DNA of 7,669 bases, taken from positions 1 to 7,669 of the forward strand of contig CANQLK010000080.1 in NCBI GenBank assembly GCA_947624665.1. The letters run 5' to 3'. The notes beneath the pieces are model-generated. The model made no database searches. It was not told the DNA's origin and worked only from the letters and a program-made list of their open reading frames with translations. This document shows positions 1-6,981 of the stretch, in pieces. Position 1 is the stretch's first letter; every line of letters starts with the position of its first letter. A program made the position numbers and the translations under genes. This DNA comes from Candidatus Gastranaerophilales bacterium (GTDB taxonomy: Bacteria > Cyanobacteriota > Vampirovibrionia > Gastranaerophilales > Gastranaerophilaceae).

Positions 1-601
1 CACCTGAATCCGATTGAACCATTTTTGTTTCAAGTCCGCATCTTTCAAAAATCCGCTTATATGCATCCGCCATTATTTTATACGATTTATCAAGTCCTTC
101 TTCGTCAACATCAAAGCTGTATGCATCTTTCATTATAAATTCACGACCTCTTAAAAGCCCGAAACGAGGTCTTATTTCATCTCTGAATTTTGATTGTATT
201 TGATATAAATTAACGGGAAGCTGTTTATATGAGCGTATTCCTTCTCTTGCAACCGAGGTAATAACTTCCTCATGCGTAGGGCCTAAACACATCTCTCTTG
301 AGTGCCTGTCTTTTAACCGCATAAGCTCTTTTCCGTACACATCCCATCTGCCTGATTCTTGCCATAGTTCGGCAGGCTGTACAAAAGGCATTAACAATTC
401 CTGCGCTCCGGACAAATCCATTTCTTCCCTGACTATGTTTTCTATCTTTTTCAAAACCCGCCACATTAATGGAAGATAATTATATACTCCGTTTGCAAGT
501 TTTCTTATATATCCTGCTCTAACCAACAATTTATGGCTTATTACTTCCGCATCCGACGGATATTCTCTTAGTGTCTGCACGAACAGCTTCGACATTCTCA
601 T
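1..601 (-). CDS. proS: Proline--tRNA ligase, N-terminal part (cut by window edge)
   Basis: Charges tRNA-Pro with proline in the cytoplasm using ATP. Two hundred codons are visible; the rest lies beyond position 1. The protein starts MRMSKLF and follows the bacterial-type ProRS (class II synthetase) almost continuously: SHKLLVRAGYIRKLANGVYNY at about 22-42, PAELWQESGRWDVYG at 76-90, the GPTHEE proline-site motif at 107-112, and class II motif 2 with its flanks (FRDEIRPRFGLLRGREFIMKDAYSFD, about 139-164). The reading frame is open with no frameshift. The bacterial form is usually about 570 residues with an editing insertion after roughly residue 220, so that domain is outside the window. The start is the ATG at 601, with AAGGA at 611-615 nine bases upstream; a second ATG two codons later is less well placed. 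It follows the response regulator gene by 77 bases and probably has its own promoter. No unusual substitutions were seen in the visible motifs. Confidence 0.97.
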   Translation of the reverse strand, partial: MRMSKLFVQTLREYPSDAEVISHKLLVRAGYIRKLANGVYNYLPLMWRVLKKIENIVREEMDLSGAQELLMPFVQPAELWQESGRWDVYGKELMRLKDRHSREMCLGPTHEEVITSVAREGIRSYKQLPVNLYQIQSKFRDEIRPRFGLLRGREFIMKDAYSFDVDEEGLDKSYKIMADAYKRIFERCGLETKMVQSDSG

Positions 602-625
602 ATAAAATAATCCTTATATCTCTGA

Positions 626-660
626 CTATTTCATATTAGCATAAAATTTTATATTCCGCT
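626..660 (-). promoter_or_regulatory. Candidate extended -10 promoter for proS
   Basis: On the minus strand TAATAT lies at 633-638, with TG one base upstream of it at 640-641, giving an extended -10 (TGnTAATAT). The expected transcription start near 626 would leave a leader of about 25 bases containing the ribosome binding site. No good -35 is present at 17 bases spacing, as is common for extended -10 promoters. A perfect 12-base palindrome, ATAAAATTTTAT at 641-652, adjoins the -10 and could be an operator or mere AT-richness. This is inference from sequence only; read-through from upstream genes is also possible. Confidence 0.35.
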
Positions 661-678
661 CACCTGAAAAATTTGATT

Positions 679-1683
679 TTATACTTTTTCAGCTTTTTCA
701 GCTTTATCTTTTTCTTCAAGTACGGCAGGAAGTATTTGCTCAAATATATCTACGACAACAGGATCAAATTGTGTTCCTGATTTTCTTTTTATTTCTTCCA
801 TTGCAACAGATGGCGGCACCTGATTTCTGTATATCTTTGGCGTTACCATAGAATCAAATGCATCTGCTACCGCTATTATTCTTGAACCAATCGGAATATT
901 CTCTCCTTTTAATCCAAACGGATATCCGTTTCCGTCAAAATATTCATGATGATATTTTATTATTTCAACAACGTCTTTAAGCTGCTTTATATCGTCTAAA
1001 ATTTTTACGCTGTGGCTTACGTGTTTTTTTATTTCGTTATATTCTTCAGGTGATAACTTTTCTACTTTAGCAAGAATATCATCGGATACCCCAATCATTC
1101 CTATATCATGAAGAAGTCCTGCAAGCTCAATTCTGCTGGTTGTAGTGATAGAAAGATGAAGTGCCTTCGCTATCCTTACCGCATAAAATGTTACTCTCTT
1201 GCTTCTGCCCAGTGTATACGTATCTTTTGAATCCAATGCCTCTACTATAGCCGTTATCGTTCCTGAAAATAAATCCTTTAAATCATTTATCAATGATACA
1301 TTATCATACTTCAATTGCCAATATTCTAATGCACTTTCTACTACAAGCATTAATTCATCAGGATTATACGGCTTTTTTATGTATCTGTATATTTTTGCAT
1401 AGTTAATCGCATCTATTAAAATCCCTGCATCCGTATATGCCGTTACCAATAAACGCATTGTATCCGGTGAAATCTCATAACTTCGCTTTAAAAACTCAAC
1501 TCCGTCCATCTCAGGCATTTTATGGTCAGATAGAATACAATTAAAATGCTCTTGTTTTAAAATTTCCAATGCCTGCAACGGTGAAGTAGATTTTGCTATA
1601 TCATATTTCCCTCTTAATGTTCTATATAATAATGCAAGGTTATCAGGCTCATCATCAACTATTAAAACTTTATATTTATCCAT
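679..1683 (-). CDS. Response regulator with HD-GYP output domain (RpfG-like), with non-consensus active-site residues
   Basis: A 334-residue two-component response regulator. The receiver domain (about 4-120) has the acidic pair Asp10-Asp11, the phospho-acceptor Asp53 (SDHKMPEMDG), Thr81 and the Lys104-Pro105 pair, so it looks fully phosphorylatable. A helical linker leads to an HD-GYP domain (about 140-320) with HD at 192-193, His221, HHE at 245-247, GYP at 253-255 and VADAFD containing Asp274. This family normally hydrolyses c-di-GMP to pGpG or GMP in the cytoplasm. Two conserved positions differ: YTLGRSKRV at 156-164 has Arg160 where the family has a metal-ligand His (YTxGHSxRV), and HDIGM has Met196 where HDxGK has Lys. 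Both were confirmed at codon level (AGA at 1204-1206, ATG at 1096-1098). Activity is therefore uncertain. The tail is charged (EEKDKAEKAEKV). The gene overlaps the kinase by 8 bases (ATGGATAA) and has a strong GAGGA at 1692-1696, so the two are almost certainly a coupled pair. Confidence 0.93.
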   Translation of the reverse strand: MDKYKVLIVDDEPDNLALLYRTLRGKYDIAKSTSPLQALEILKQEHFNCILSDHKMPEMDGVEFLKRSYEISPDTMRLLVTAYTDAGILIDAINYAKIYRYIKKPYNPDELMLVVESALEYWQLKYDNVSLINDLKDLFSGTITAIVEALDSKDTYTLGRSKRVTFYAVRIAKALHLSITTTSRIELAGLLHDIGMIGVSDDILAKVEKLSPEEYNEIKKHVSHSVKILDDIKQLKDVVEIIKYHHEYFDGNGYPFGLKGENIPIGSRIIAVADAFDSMVTPKIYRNQVPPSVAMEEIKRKSGTQFDPVVVDIFEQILPAVLEEKDKAEKAEKV

Positions 1684-3472
1684 TTACCGCTTCCTCGCTT
1701 GCTTTTGAATTGTTATTATCTCTATTTTGGTTTATAGGCAACGTTATTATAAATTTTGTACCTTCATTTAACTTTGACTCGACTCTTATATCTCCGTGAT
1801 GATTTTTAATAATCTTATATGTAATTGACATTCCAAGTCCTGTACCTTGTCCTACGGGTTTTGTTGTAAAGAAAGGATTAAATACCTTTTCCGCAGTATC
1901 GGCATCCATACCTATTCCGTTATCTTCAATTTCTATTATTACATTTTTGCCTGATTTATCTTGGTTCATTCTTACCCAAATATCACCATGTTCATTGATT
2001 GCACCTACCGCATTATCCAAGATATTCATAAATACCTGATTTAACTGACCGCCGTATGCCTCAACAGCAGGTACATTATTCGCATCATATTCCTTATGAA
2101 CTTCTGCTTTATGTTTTATTTTGTTGTGAAGTATGTTCAAAACGGTATCCAATTCTTTATTTAAATCAACATCCGCTATTGCAACTTCTTCCATTCTCGA
2201 GAAACTCTTTAAATCCTGAATTATGTTCTTTGCCCTGTCAGCACCTTCTCGGCAACTCTTGATTAAATCAGGTAAATCCGTCTTCAAAAACTCATAATCA
2301 ACCTCTTTTTTCAGGTTTTCCATATTCGTTTTTTCTTCGGGATTTAATGAGTTATCACACTTTGTATATTCATCTATTATTCGTATTAAATCTGCCGAAT
2401 AATTATTTAAATGTATCATATTCCCATAAATAAAGTTAATAGGATTATTTATTTCATGCATAATTCCTGCAACAAGCTCACCAAGGGATTTCATTTTCTC
2501 AGAATGCACCATCATTGCTTGAGTACTTTGCAACTCTGTATAGGCATTGTTTAATTCCTGTGTTCTCTCTTGCACCTGCCGCTCTAACGTCGAATACATC
2601 CTTTGAAGTGAAACAACCATCTCATTATATGATTCAGCCAACCTGTTCAATTCATCGTATTTTGTACATTCCAACCTTCCCGATAAATCACCTTCAGCTA
2701 TTTTAGATACCGTTTTTTCCATCTTCTCCAACGGTTTTGAAATACTTCTTGCAAATATATATATCAATATAAATGAAATTAATATAATCGTTGTAAAAAA
2801 TTTCTTTTCAAAATCAAATATCTGGTTAAGGAAATTTTTTCCCGAATAATTCATCAATTTCATTTGGTTTTTGTCTAGAACCATATATATATCATATTTT
2901 TCACTTATATCCGGAAACTTTATAAGCTGCTCATTTATATTATTTACTTTCAGTAAATATTTATTAGCCATTGCAGATTTTGCAAGATATTTTTCCAAAA
3001 TTTCCGCTGACTCGAACGTACTTGATTGAATACATTTTTCCGAAAAATTTTCTCTTTCCGAATTTTTATTATCTTTTAATAATGATGTATTTACTATTAA
3101 AATATTTTTAACAAGCTCAATTCCCGAAGCACCTTTTAATGAAGAATTAATGCTGTTTTTATATTCTTTCAAATTCTCATCGTTGAACTTTTCGCTGAAT
3201 TGAGTAGGATTGATAACTATGGAATTCATACATCTGAGATTATAAAATACCTGCGACGGCAGTTGTATTTGAGCATCATACATTCTGCTATATGTAATAG
3301 AAGCGTGTATTAACAGCAATATACCAATAAAAATGAGCATTACAAACATTATGGTCGACATTATGGTGTTTCTGAACCGTAAATCGAACTTTATGTTTTT
3401 TAAATTTGTTTTATTCATTTTTACTTTGTTTTTTTTATTGTTTTTTTTACCGTTATTATTTTCTTTTGCCAT
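1676..3472 (-). CDS. Membrane sensor histidine kinase, HAMP plus NtrB-like catalytic core
   Basis: A 598-residue inner-membrane kinase that should phosphorylate the overlapping response regulator. Order of parts: a Lys/Asn-rich cytoplasmic N-terminus (1-30), TM1 (about 37-57), an extracytoplasmic segment of about 165 residues (58-223) that I cannot assign to a known sensor family, TM2 (about 224-242), HAMP (about 241-293, with SKPLEKM and AEGDLSGRL), a coiled coil (about 285-327), then the H box with phospho-accepting His339 (AGIMHEINNPINFIYGN), N box at about 479-492 (QVFMNILDNAVGAI), G1 DNGIGM at 517-522, F box NPFFTTKP at 532-539 and G2 GQGTGLGMSI at 541-550. The HEINNP H box is of the type found in NtrB- and DctB-like kinases. 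No PAS domain is evident. The start is the ATG at 3472 with a weak AGAAG just upstream; an in-frame Met19 at 3416-3418 lacks a ribosome site. It follows the PilZ gene after 78 bases with no clear terminator or promoter between them. Confidence 0.95.
   Translation of the reverse strand: MAKENNNGKKNNKKNKVKMNKTNLKNIKFDLRFRNTIMSTIMFVMLIFIGILLLIHASITYSRMYDAQIQLPSQVFYNLRCMNSIVINPTQFSEKFNDENLKEYKNSINSSLKGASGIELVKNILIVNTSLLKDNKNSERENFSEKCIQSSTFESAEILEKYLAKSAMANKYLLKVNNINEQLIKFPDISEKYDIYMVLDKNQMKLMNYSGKNFLNQIFDFEKKFFTTIILISFILIYIFARSISKPLEKMEKTVSKIAEGDLSGRLECTKYDELNRLAESYNEMVVSLQRMYSTLERQVQERTQELNNAYTELQSTQAMMVHSEKMKSLGELVAGIMHEINNPINFIYGNMIHLNNYSADLIRIIDEYTKCDNSLNPEEKTNMENLKKEVDYEFLKTDLPDLIKSCREGADRAKNIIQDLKSFSRMEEVAIADVDLNKELDTVLNILHNKIKHKAEVHKEYDANNVPAVEAYGGQLNQVFMNILDNAVGAINEHGDIWVRMNQDKSGKNVIIEIEDNGIGMDADTAEKVFNPFFTTKPVGQGTGLGMSITYKIIKNHHGDIRVESKLNEGTKFIITLPINQNRDNNNSKASEEAVNG
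1691..1696 (-). promoter_or_regulatory. Shine-Dalgarno site of the response regulator, inside the kinase gene
   Basis: GAGGAA on the minus strand lies 7 bases before the ATG at 1681-1683 and also encodes the Glu-Glu near the kinase C-terminus. Together with the 8-base overlap of stop and start (ATGGATAA), it supports this start and translational coupling of the kinase and regulator. Confidence 0.75.
3425..3448 (-). repeat. Tandem 12-base A-rich repeat with two A8 runs at the start of the kinase gene
   Basis: Codons 9-16 of the kinase consist of two near-identical 12-base units, AAAAAAAACAAT and AAAAAAAACAAA, each with an uninterrupted run of eight A (3441-3448 and 3429-3436). They encode KKNN and KKNK. 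Homopolymer runs of this length near a start codon can slip in replication or transcription; whether that happens here is unknown. Confidence 0.8.
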
Positions 3473-3550
3473 ATTCTTCTACCCGCTGCAACGCTTTAAT
3501 TCAAATAATATAGTTTTATTTAACAATATTTTTTTTAGTTTTACAAGTTA

Positions 3551-4132
3551 TTATTTATTAGCATTTTCTATTTGTTTACGGAAACAGTACTGAACAAGCG
3601 ATATTCTGTCATAATTGGAAATATCGCTGAATCTGCCTGATGAAATAAATCCTTCGGAACTTGCTTCTATTCTTATAGGCTCAAACTTTGTTTCAAAAAA
3701 TTTTCCGTCTATTTCAAATGAAATCGAATATTCTTTTAATAAATCCAATTGTTCTTTTGTCTTTATTTTAAGACCGCCCGCACTTATATCCGCTATATTC
3801 GCATTGATTATATTTTGTCCGTTTTTTAATGTAAGTTCTTTTTCTAAAGTAACTCTTGAAAACTCTCTTCTTTGAAGATATTTGTATGTTACGGGGAACC
3901 ATATTGTTAAAATATCTTCTTGGACATCTTTTATTATCGTTTCAAAATAAAGCTGTCCGTTTGAGGTCATAGAAAAAAGTTCTACCGATTCATCTATCTC
4001 ATATTTTTGTTTGTTGTTCAATTTAATTTTAAAAGAATCTTCATTTACTTCAATGACTCTGCATTTTTCCGCATTATCCACACTTCTTGAAATAATATAA
4101 AACTCTTTGTTTTCAGTAATTTGTTTTCTCAT
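3551..4132 (-). CDS. PilZ domain protein, YcgR-like (c-di-GMP effector)
   Basis: A 193-residue cytoplasmic protein with no signal peptide or membrane segment. The N-terminal half (about 10-85) is a beta-rich domain resembling the YcgR N-terminal domain that precedes PilZ in flagellar-brake type proteins. The PilZ domain (about 86-185) begins with YLQRREFSRV, giving the RxxxR motif (Arg89 to Arg93), and has the second motif D/NxSxxG as ADISAGG (Asp115, Ser117, Gly120). Both c-di-GMP-contacting motifs are intact, so binding is likely. The partner is unknown: YcgR acts on the flagellar motor, but other PilZ proteins control polysaccharide, pili or transcription, and no flagellar gene is present here. 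The start is ATG 4132 with a weak GTGGGA-like site upstream. It sits 36 bases after the M16 protease and 78 before the kinase, probably in one transcription unit with an HD-GYP regulator. Confidence 0.9.
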   Translation of the reverse strand: MRKQITENKEFYIISRSVDNAEKCRVIEVNEDSFKIKLNNKQKYEIDESVELFSMTSNGQLYFETIIKDVQEDILTIWFPVTYKYLQRREFSRVTLEKELTLKNGQNIINANIADISAGGLKIKTKEQLDLLKEYSISFEIDGKFFETKFEPIRIEASSEGFISSGRFSDISNYDRISLVQYCFRKQIENANK

Positions 4133-4168
4133 AATCCCACTTTCTTAATTATTAATTTATAAGATTTT

Positions 4169-6853
4169 TTACTTTTTTTCAAGTTGTTTATTTGAACCGA
4201 CCGTTGTTATAACATAAGGCTGATTAAAATATTTGTTCGCCGTTTTTATTATATCCTGAACCGTAACAGAATTAATTAATTCAGGATATTGCTCAATAAA
4301 ATTATAAGGCCTGTCCGTTATTTCCAGCGAATTAATAAGTGAAGCTTTATCCATATTCGTTTCTAAAGATAAAATAAAGTTCCCGAGCAATTTATCTTTT
4401 GCCTCTGACAATTCTTTATTTGTAACAAATTCTTTTTTTAATTTTTCTATTTCTTTAAACAAACCTTCTTTTGCGGTTTGTTCGGTTTTCGGATTTGTTG
4501 CAATATAAAGGGCAAAAACTCCTTTGTTATAATTTGCGGAAAATTCAGTACCTACCTGATATGCAAGTCCCTGTTCATCTCTTAAATTTGTAAATAACCT
4601 TGAACTCATGCCTGAACCCAAGATGGAATGAATAAGCTGGAGTGCGGCCCAATCTTTTTGATTTGTTAATCCGTCCGTCAGCCATCCGACAAGAATCCAT
4701 GCCGCTTGAGAGTCTTTTTGAATTTTTACTGTTTTATTTTTAGTAAGTGACTTAAATTTTGTACTATATTCGGATAATTTTACTTTTTCATTACCGCTGT
4801 TTTTTAGCAATTCGGAGAAATAATTAATATATTCCTGATTATCAACATTTCCGTTTATTGATATAACAACATTTTCGGCAGGAAATAAGTTATTATAGAA
4901 ATCCCTTATATCATTTTGAGTTATGGAAGGAATGGTTTTTTCAAGTATTTTTCCCGTATCTCCGTATGGAGTACCTTCCCACAATGCCGTTAGAAATTCA
5001 TCAAAGGCAAGTGTATCGGGAGTATTTTTTCTCATTTTTATAGAATTTAAATTATCCGATTTAACTCGTTCAGTTTCACAGTCTGTTAAAAGTGCATTGA
5101 GGGCAACTTCTTTAAAAATATCCAATGCAATATCTTTTTCATTTTTAGTAAATTTGGTAATAAGACCGAACGAATCTCCTTTTGCGGCAGCCGTAAGTCG
5201 TATACCGTTATCTTCCAGCAATAAAGATAGTTTTTGCTTATTATATTTCTTTGTGCCTTTCATCATGGTTTGTGCGGTTAAAGAAGCAATCCCCGGTTTT
5301 TTTTCAAGATTATTACCGCCTCTTGATGCCATTTCCATTGCTATTATGTCATTTGCGGTATTTTTTGTTATTATAAGTATTGCTCCGTTTTCAAGTTCGT
5401 ATTTTACCGTATCTTTATCTTGGCTTATTACTTTTGCATCATAATTCTTTACCGGTTCATTGATTTTGTTTTGACAGTTTTGATTTTCAATATTTACATC
5501 AGGACATTCTTCATTCGTAATATCGGTTTGGGAAACCGCATTTTCTTTCATTTCTTTCGTGGGCATAACTATTGAAATTACAGCATAATCTTTATTCAAA
5601 TACTCTTTTGCAACCCTCTTTATGTCATCAGCGGTAACTTTATTGATTTTTTCAAGATAATTTTTATAGAAATCGGTATTCCCCGTTAATGTAACGGTAT
5701 AGCCTATTTCTTCCGCCATATTCGAGATTGATTCCCTTGAATAATATGTATCTCTTTCTATTATATTTTTTGCTTTTTGTAACTCTTCTTGAGTAATTTC
5801 GATATTATTTAATTTATCAATCTCTTCAAATATTGATTTTTTTAATTGTTCAATATTATTTGTTACAAAATTTGAAGATATATAAAATACGGAATCATCT
5901 CTCATCGATGAATGAACTGCTGATATTGACTGTACCAATTGCTTTTGCTCTTTTAAACTCTTATAAAGCCTTGATGATTTACCTTCTCCCAATATTGTTG
6001 CCGCTACATCCAGTGCATAAGTATCTTTATTTGTTATCGGATGACATCCTTTAAAACCGACTAGAATATAACCGTTTTCTATATCGGCTTTGACGACTTT
6101 TTCAATCTGCGAAGCCGGTCTTTTATCTGTTTTGTATTCGGGAAGTTTCATTTTGTTATGCTCTTCCGAAGTTTTATTGAACCCTGCCTTTACCGCTTCA
6201 AGAGCTTTAGCGGTATCTACATCGCCGATTACCACTGTTGTCATGTTCTCAGGCATGTACCATTTATTATAAAAATCGAAAATTTGTTCTCTGCTTATTG
6301 TTTCAATGACATCTTTTGTACCGATAATATCTCTTTTATACGGATGAGTCTTATAAAAGCCCTGAATCATATTTCTGTATAAAAGCGTTGTAGGCTTATC
6401 ATTATTTTTGGAAATTTCTTCCAAGACTACTTTACGCTCTTTTTCCAATTCTTTTCTGGGTATCATGGGATTTAACAACATATCCGAATGTAAATCCATA
6501 GCGAGATTGAAATATTTTGAAGGTATCAAAATATAATAATGCGTATAATCTTTGCTTGTAGCAGCATTCGTAACAGCACCTTTTGATTCCAAAATATTAT
6601 CAAACTCTTTTGCAGGATGCTTTGAAGTTCCTTTAAAAAACAAATGCTCAAGGAAATGTGCAACCCCGTTATTTTCATCATTTTCATTTATGGAACCCGT
6701 TTTTATCCACGTATCGATTATAACAATAGGATTGTCATGAACCTCCTTTATTATAACATTTTGCCCGTTGTCCAACTTGTAAGATGAATAATCCAGTGCA
6801 TAAGAAACCATACCTACAAAGATTATTGTAAGTGTTAATATAAATTTTCTCAT
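4169..6853 (-). CDS. Secreted M16 (pitrilysin/insulinase) zinc metalloprotease, two-module single chain
   Basis: An 894-residue exported peptidase. Residues 1-19 are a Sec signal peptide (MRKFILTLTIIFVGMVSYA), with likely cleavage after SYA, so it acts outside the cytoplasmic membrane; there is no lipobox. The first module (about 20-430) carries the inverted zinc motif HFLEH (66-70) in VAHFLEHLFFKGT and the downstream Glu ligand in KVVLEEI (145-146). The second module (about 480-890) repeats the fold, but the matching stretch PGIASLTAQTMMKGT (520-534) lacks all zinc ligands. It does carry the Arg/Tyr pair typical of inactive M16 partner subunits (Arg752 in MSSRLF and Tyr765 in GLAYQV). This is the active/inactive heterodimer seen in M16B proteases joined in one chain. 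The modules are linked by an acidic segment (about 433-472) with two Cys. The true start is ATG 6853 with GAGG six bases upstream; an upstream in-frame TTG at 6877 would place eight polar residues before the signal. The substrate is unknown. Confidence 0.95.
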   Translation of the reverse strand: MRKFILTLTIIFVGMVSYALDYSSYKLDNGQNVIIKEVHDNPIVIIDTWIKTGSINENDENNGVAHFLEHLFFKGTSKHPAKEFDNILESKGAVTNAATSKDYTHYYILIPSKYFNLAMDLHSDMLLNPMIPRKELEKERKVVLEEISKNNDKPTTLLYRNMIQGFYKTHPYKRDIIGTKDVIETISREQIFDFYNKWYMPENMTTVVIGDVDTAKALEAVKAGFNKTSEEHNKMKLPEYKTDKRPASQIEKVVKADIENGYILVGFKGCHPITNKDTYALDVAATILGEGKSSRLYKSLKEQKQLVQSISAVHSSMRDDSVFYISSNFVTNNIEQLKKSIFEEIDKLNNIEITQEELQKAKNIIERDTYYSRESISNMAEEIGYTVTLTGNTDFYKNYLEKINKVTADDIKRVAKEYLNKDYAVISIVMPTKEMKENAVSQTDITNEECPDVNIENQNCQNKINEPVKNYDAKVISQDKDTVKYELENGAILIITKNTANDIIAMEMASRGGNNLEKKPGIASLTAQTMMKGTKKYNKQKLSLLLEDNGIRLTAAAKGDSFGLITKFTKNEKDIALDIFKEVALNALLTDCETERVKSDNLNSIKMRKNTPDTLAFDEFLTALWEGTPYGDTGKILEKTIPSITQNDIRDFYNNLFPAENVVISINGNVDNQEYINYFSELLKNSGNEKVKLSEYSTKFKSLTKNKTVKIQKDSQAAWILVGWLTDGLTNQKDWAALQLIHSILGSGMSSRLFTNLRDEQGLAYQVGTEFSANYNKGVFALYIATNPKTEQTAKEGLFKEIEKLKKEFVTNKELSEAKDKLLGNFILSLETNMDKASLINSLEITDRPYNFIEQYPELINSVTVQDIIKTANKYFNQPYVITTVGSNKQLEKK

Positions 6854-6859
6854 TTTGAA

Positions 6860-6863
6860 CCTC
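6860..6863 (-). promoter_or_regulatory. Shine-Dalgarno site that fixes the M16 protease start
   Basis: GAGG lies six bases upstream of the ATG at 6851-6853. The longer reading frame from TTG at 6877 has no comparable site. The ATG start also makes the signal peptide begin cleanly as MRKFIL. Confidence 0.8.
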
Positions 6864-6894
6864 AAATTTATCCCCAATCCGTGAATTTAATTCA

Positions 6895-6917
6895 GTACCG
6901 TAAAAATTTACCCGTAC
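6895..6917. repeat. Imperfect 23-base dyad downstream of the M16 promoter, possible operator
   Basis: The arms read GTAC-C-GTAAA and TTTAC-CC-GTAC around a central AA; nine bases on each side match in mirror image, with one extra base on one arm. It lies between the -10 box at 6921-6926 and the M16 start codon, so it would cover the transcription start. That position suits a repressor operator or a short leader hairpin. No regulator is recognisable by site alone. Confidence 0.35.
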
Positions 6918-6950
6918 AACATTATACTATAAAATAAATTATAAAAAAAC
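6915..6950 (-). promoter_or_regulatory. Candidate promoter for the M16-PilZ-kinase-regulator unit
   Basis: A perfect TATAAT stands at 6921-6926 on the minus strand, in the gap after atpC, giving an expected start near 6914 and a leader of about 60 bases. The region 17-18 bases upstream is a T run, not a TTGACA-like -35. The gap is strongly AT-rich, so chance matches are common, but this is the best promoter candidate before the protease gene. I see no GC-rich hairpin followed by T residues that would end the atp operon here, so read-through is also possible. Confidence 0.45.
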
Positions 6951-6981
6951 ATAGGTAAATCGGGTAGAAATAAGTATATAT

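Noticed and set aside
270..464. A 64-codon minus-strand frame
   Set aside because: It is another frame of the well-conserved proS coding region.
3473..3550. A promoter or terminator between the PilZ and kinase genes
   Set aside because: TATATT/TATTAT-like boxes exist, but none has a matching -35 at proper spacing, and there is no stable hairpin with a T run. The AT content makes chance matches likely.
3333..3593. An 86-codon plus-strand frame rich in Phe and Leu
   Set aside because: It is the antisense of the kinase N-terminal Lys/Asn tract and the adjacent AT-rich gap. The Phe runs come from poly-T complementing poly-A codons.
4445..5370. A second zinc active site in the C-terminal half of the M16 protein
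   Set aside because: The matching stretch PGIASLTAQTMMKGT has no His or Glu ligands, so only the N-terminal module is catalytic.
4923..5444. A 173-codon open frame on the plus strand
   Set aside because: It lies wholly antisense to the M16 protease, whose frame has clear domain conservation. The antisense product resembles no family I know and has no convincing ribosome site.
6854..6877. An earlier start (TTG at 6877) for the M16 protease
   Set aside because: The ATG at 6853 has GAGG at a good spacing and begins a standard signal peptide. The TTG has neither.
6945..6981. An intrinsic terminator after atpC
   Set aside because: A run of seven T exists on the minus strand, but the sequence before it (CTACCCGATTTACCTATG) does not fold into a local GC-rich stem.
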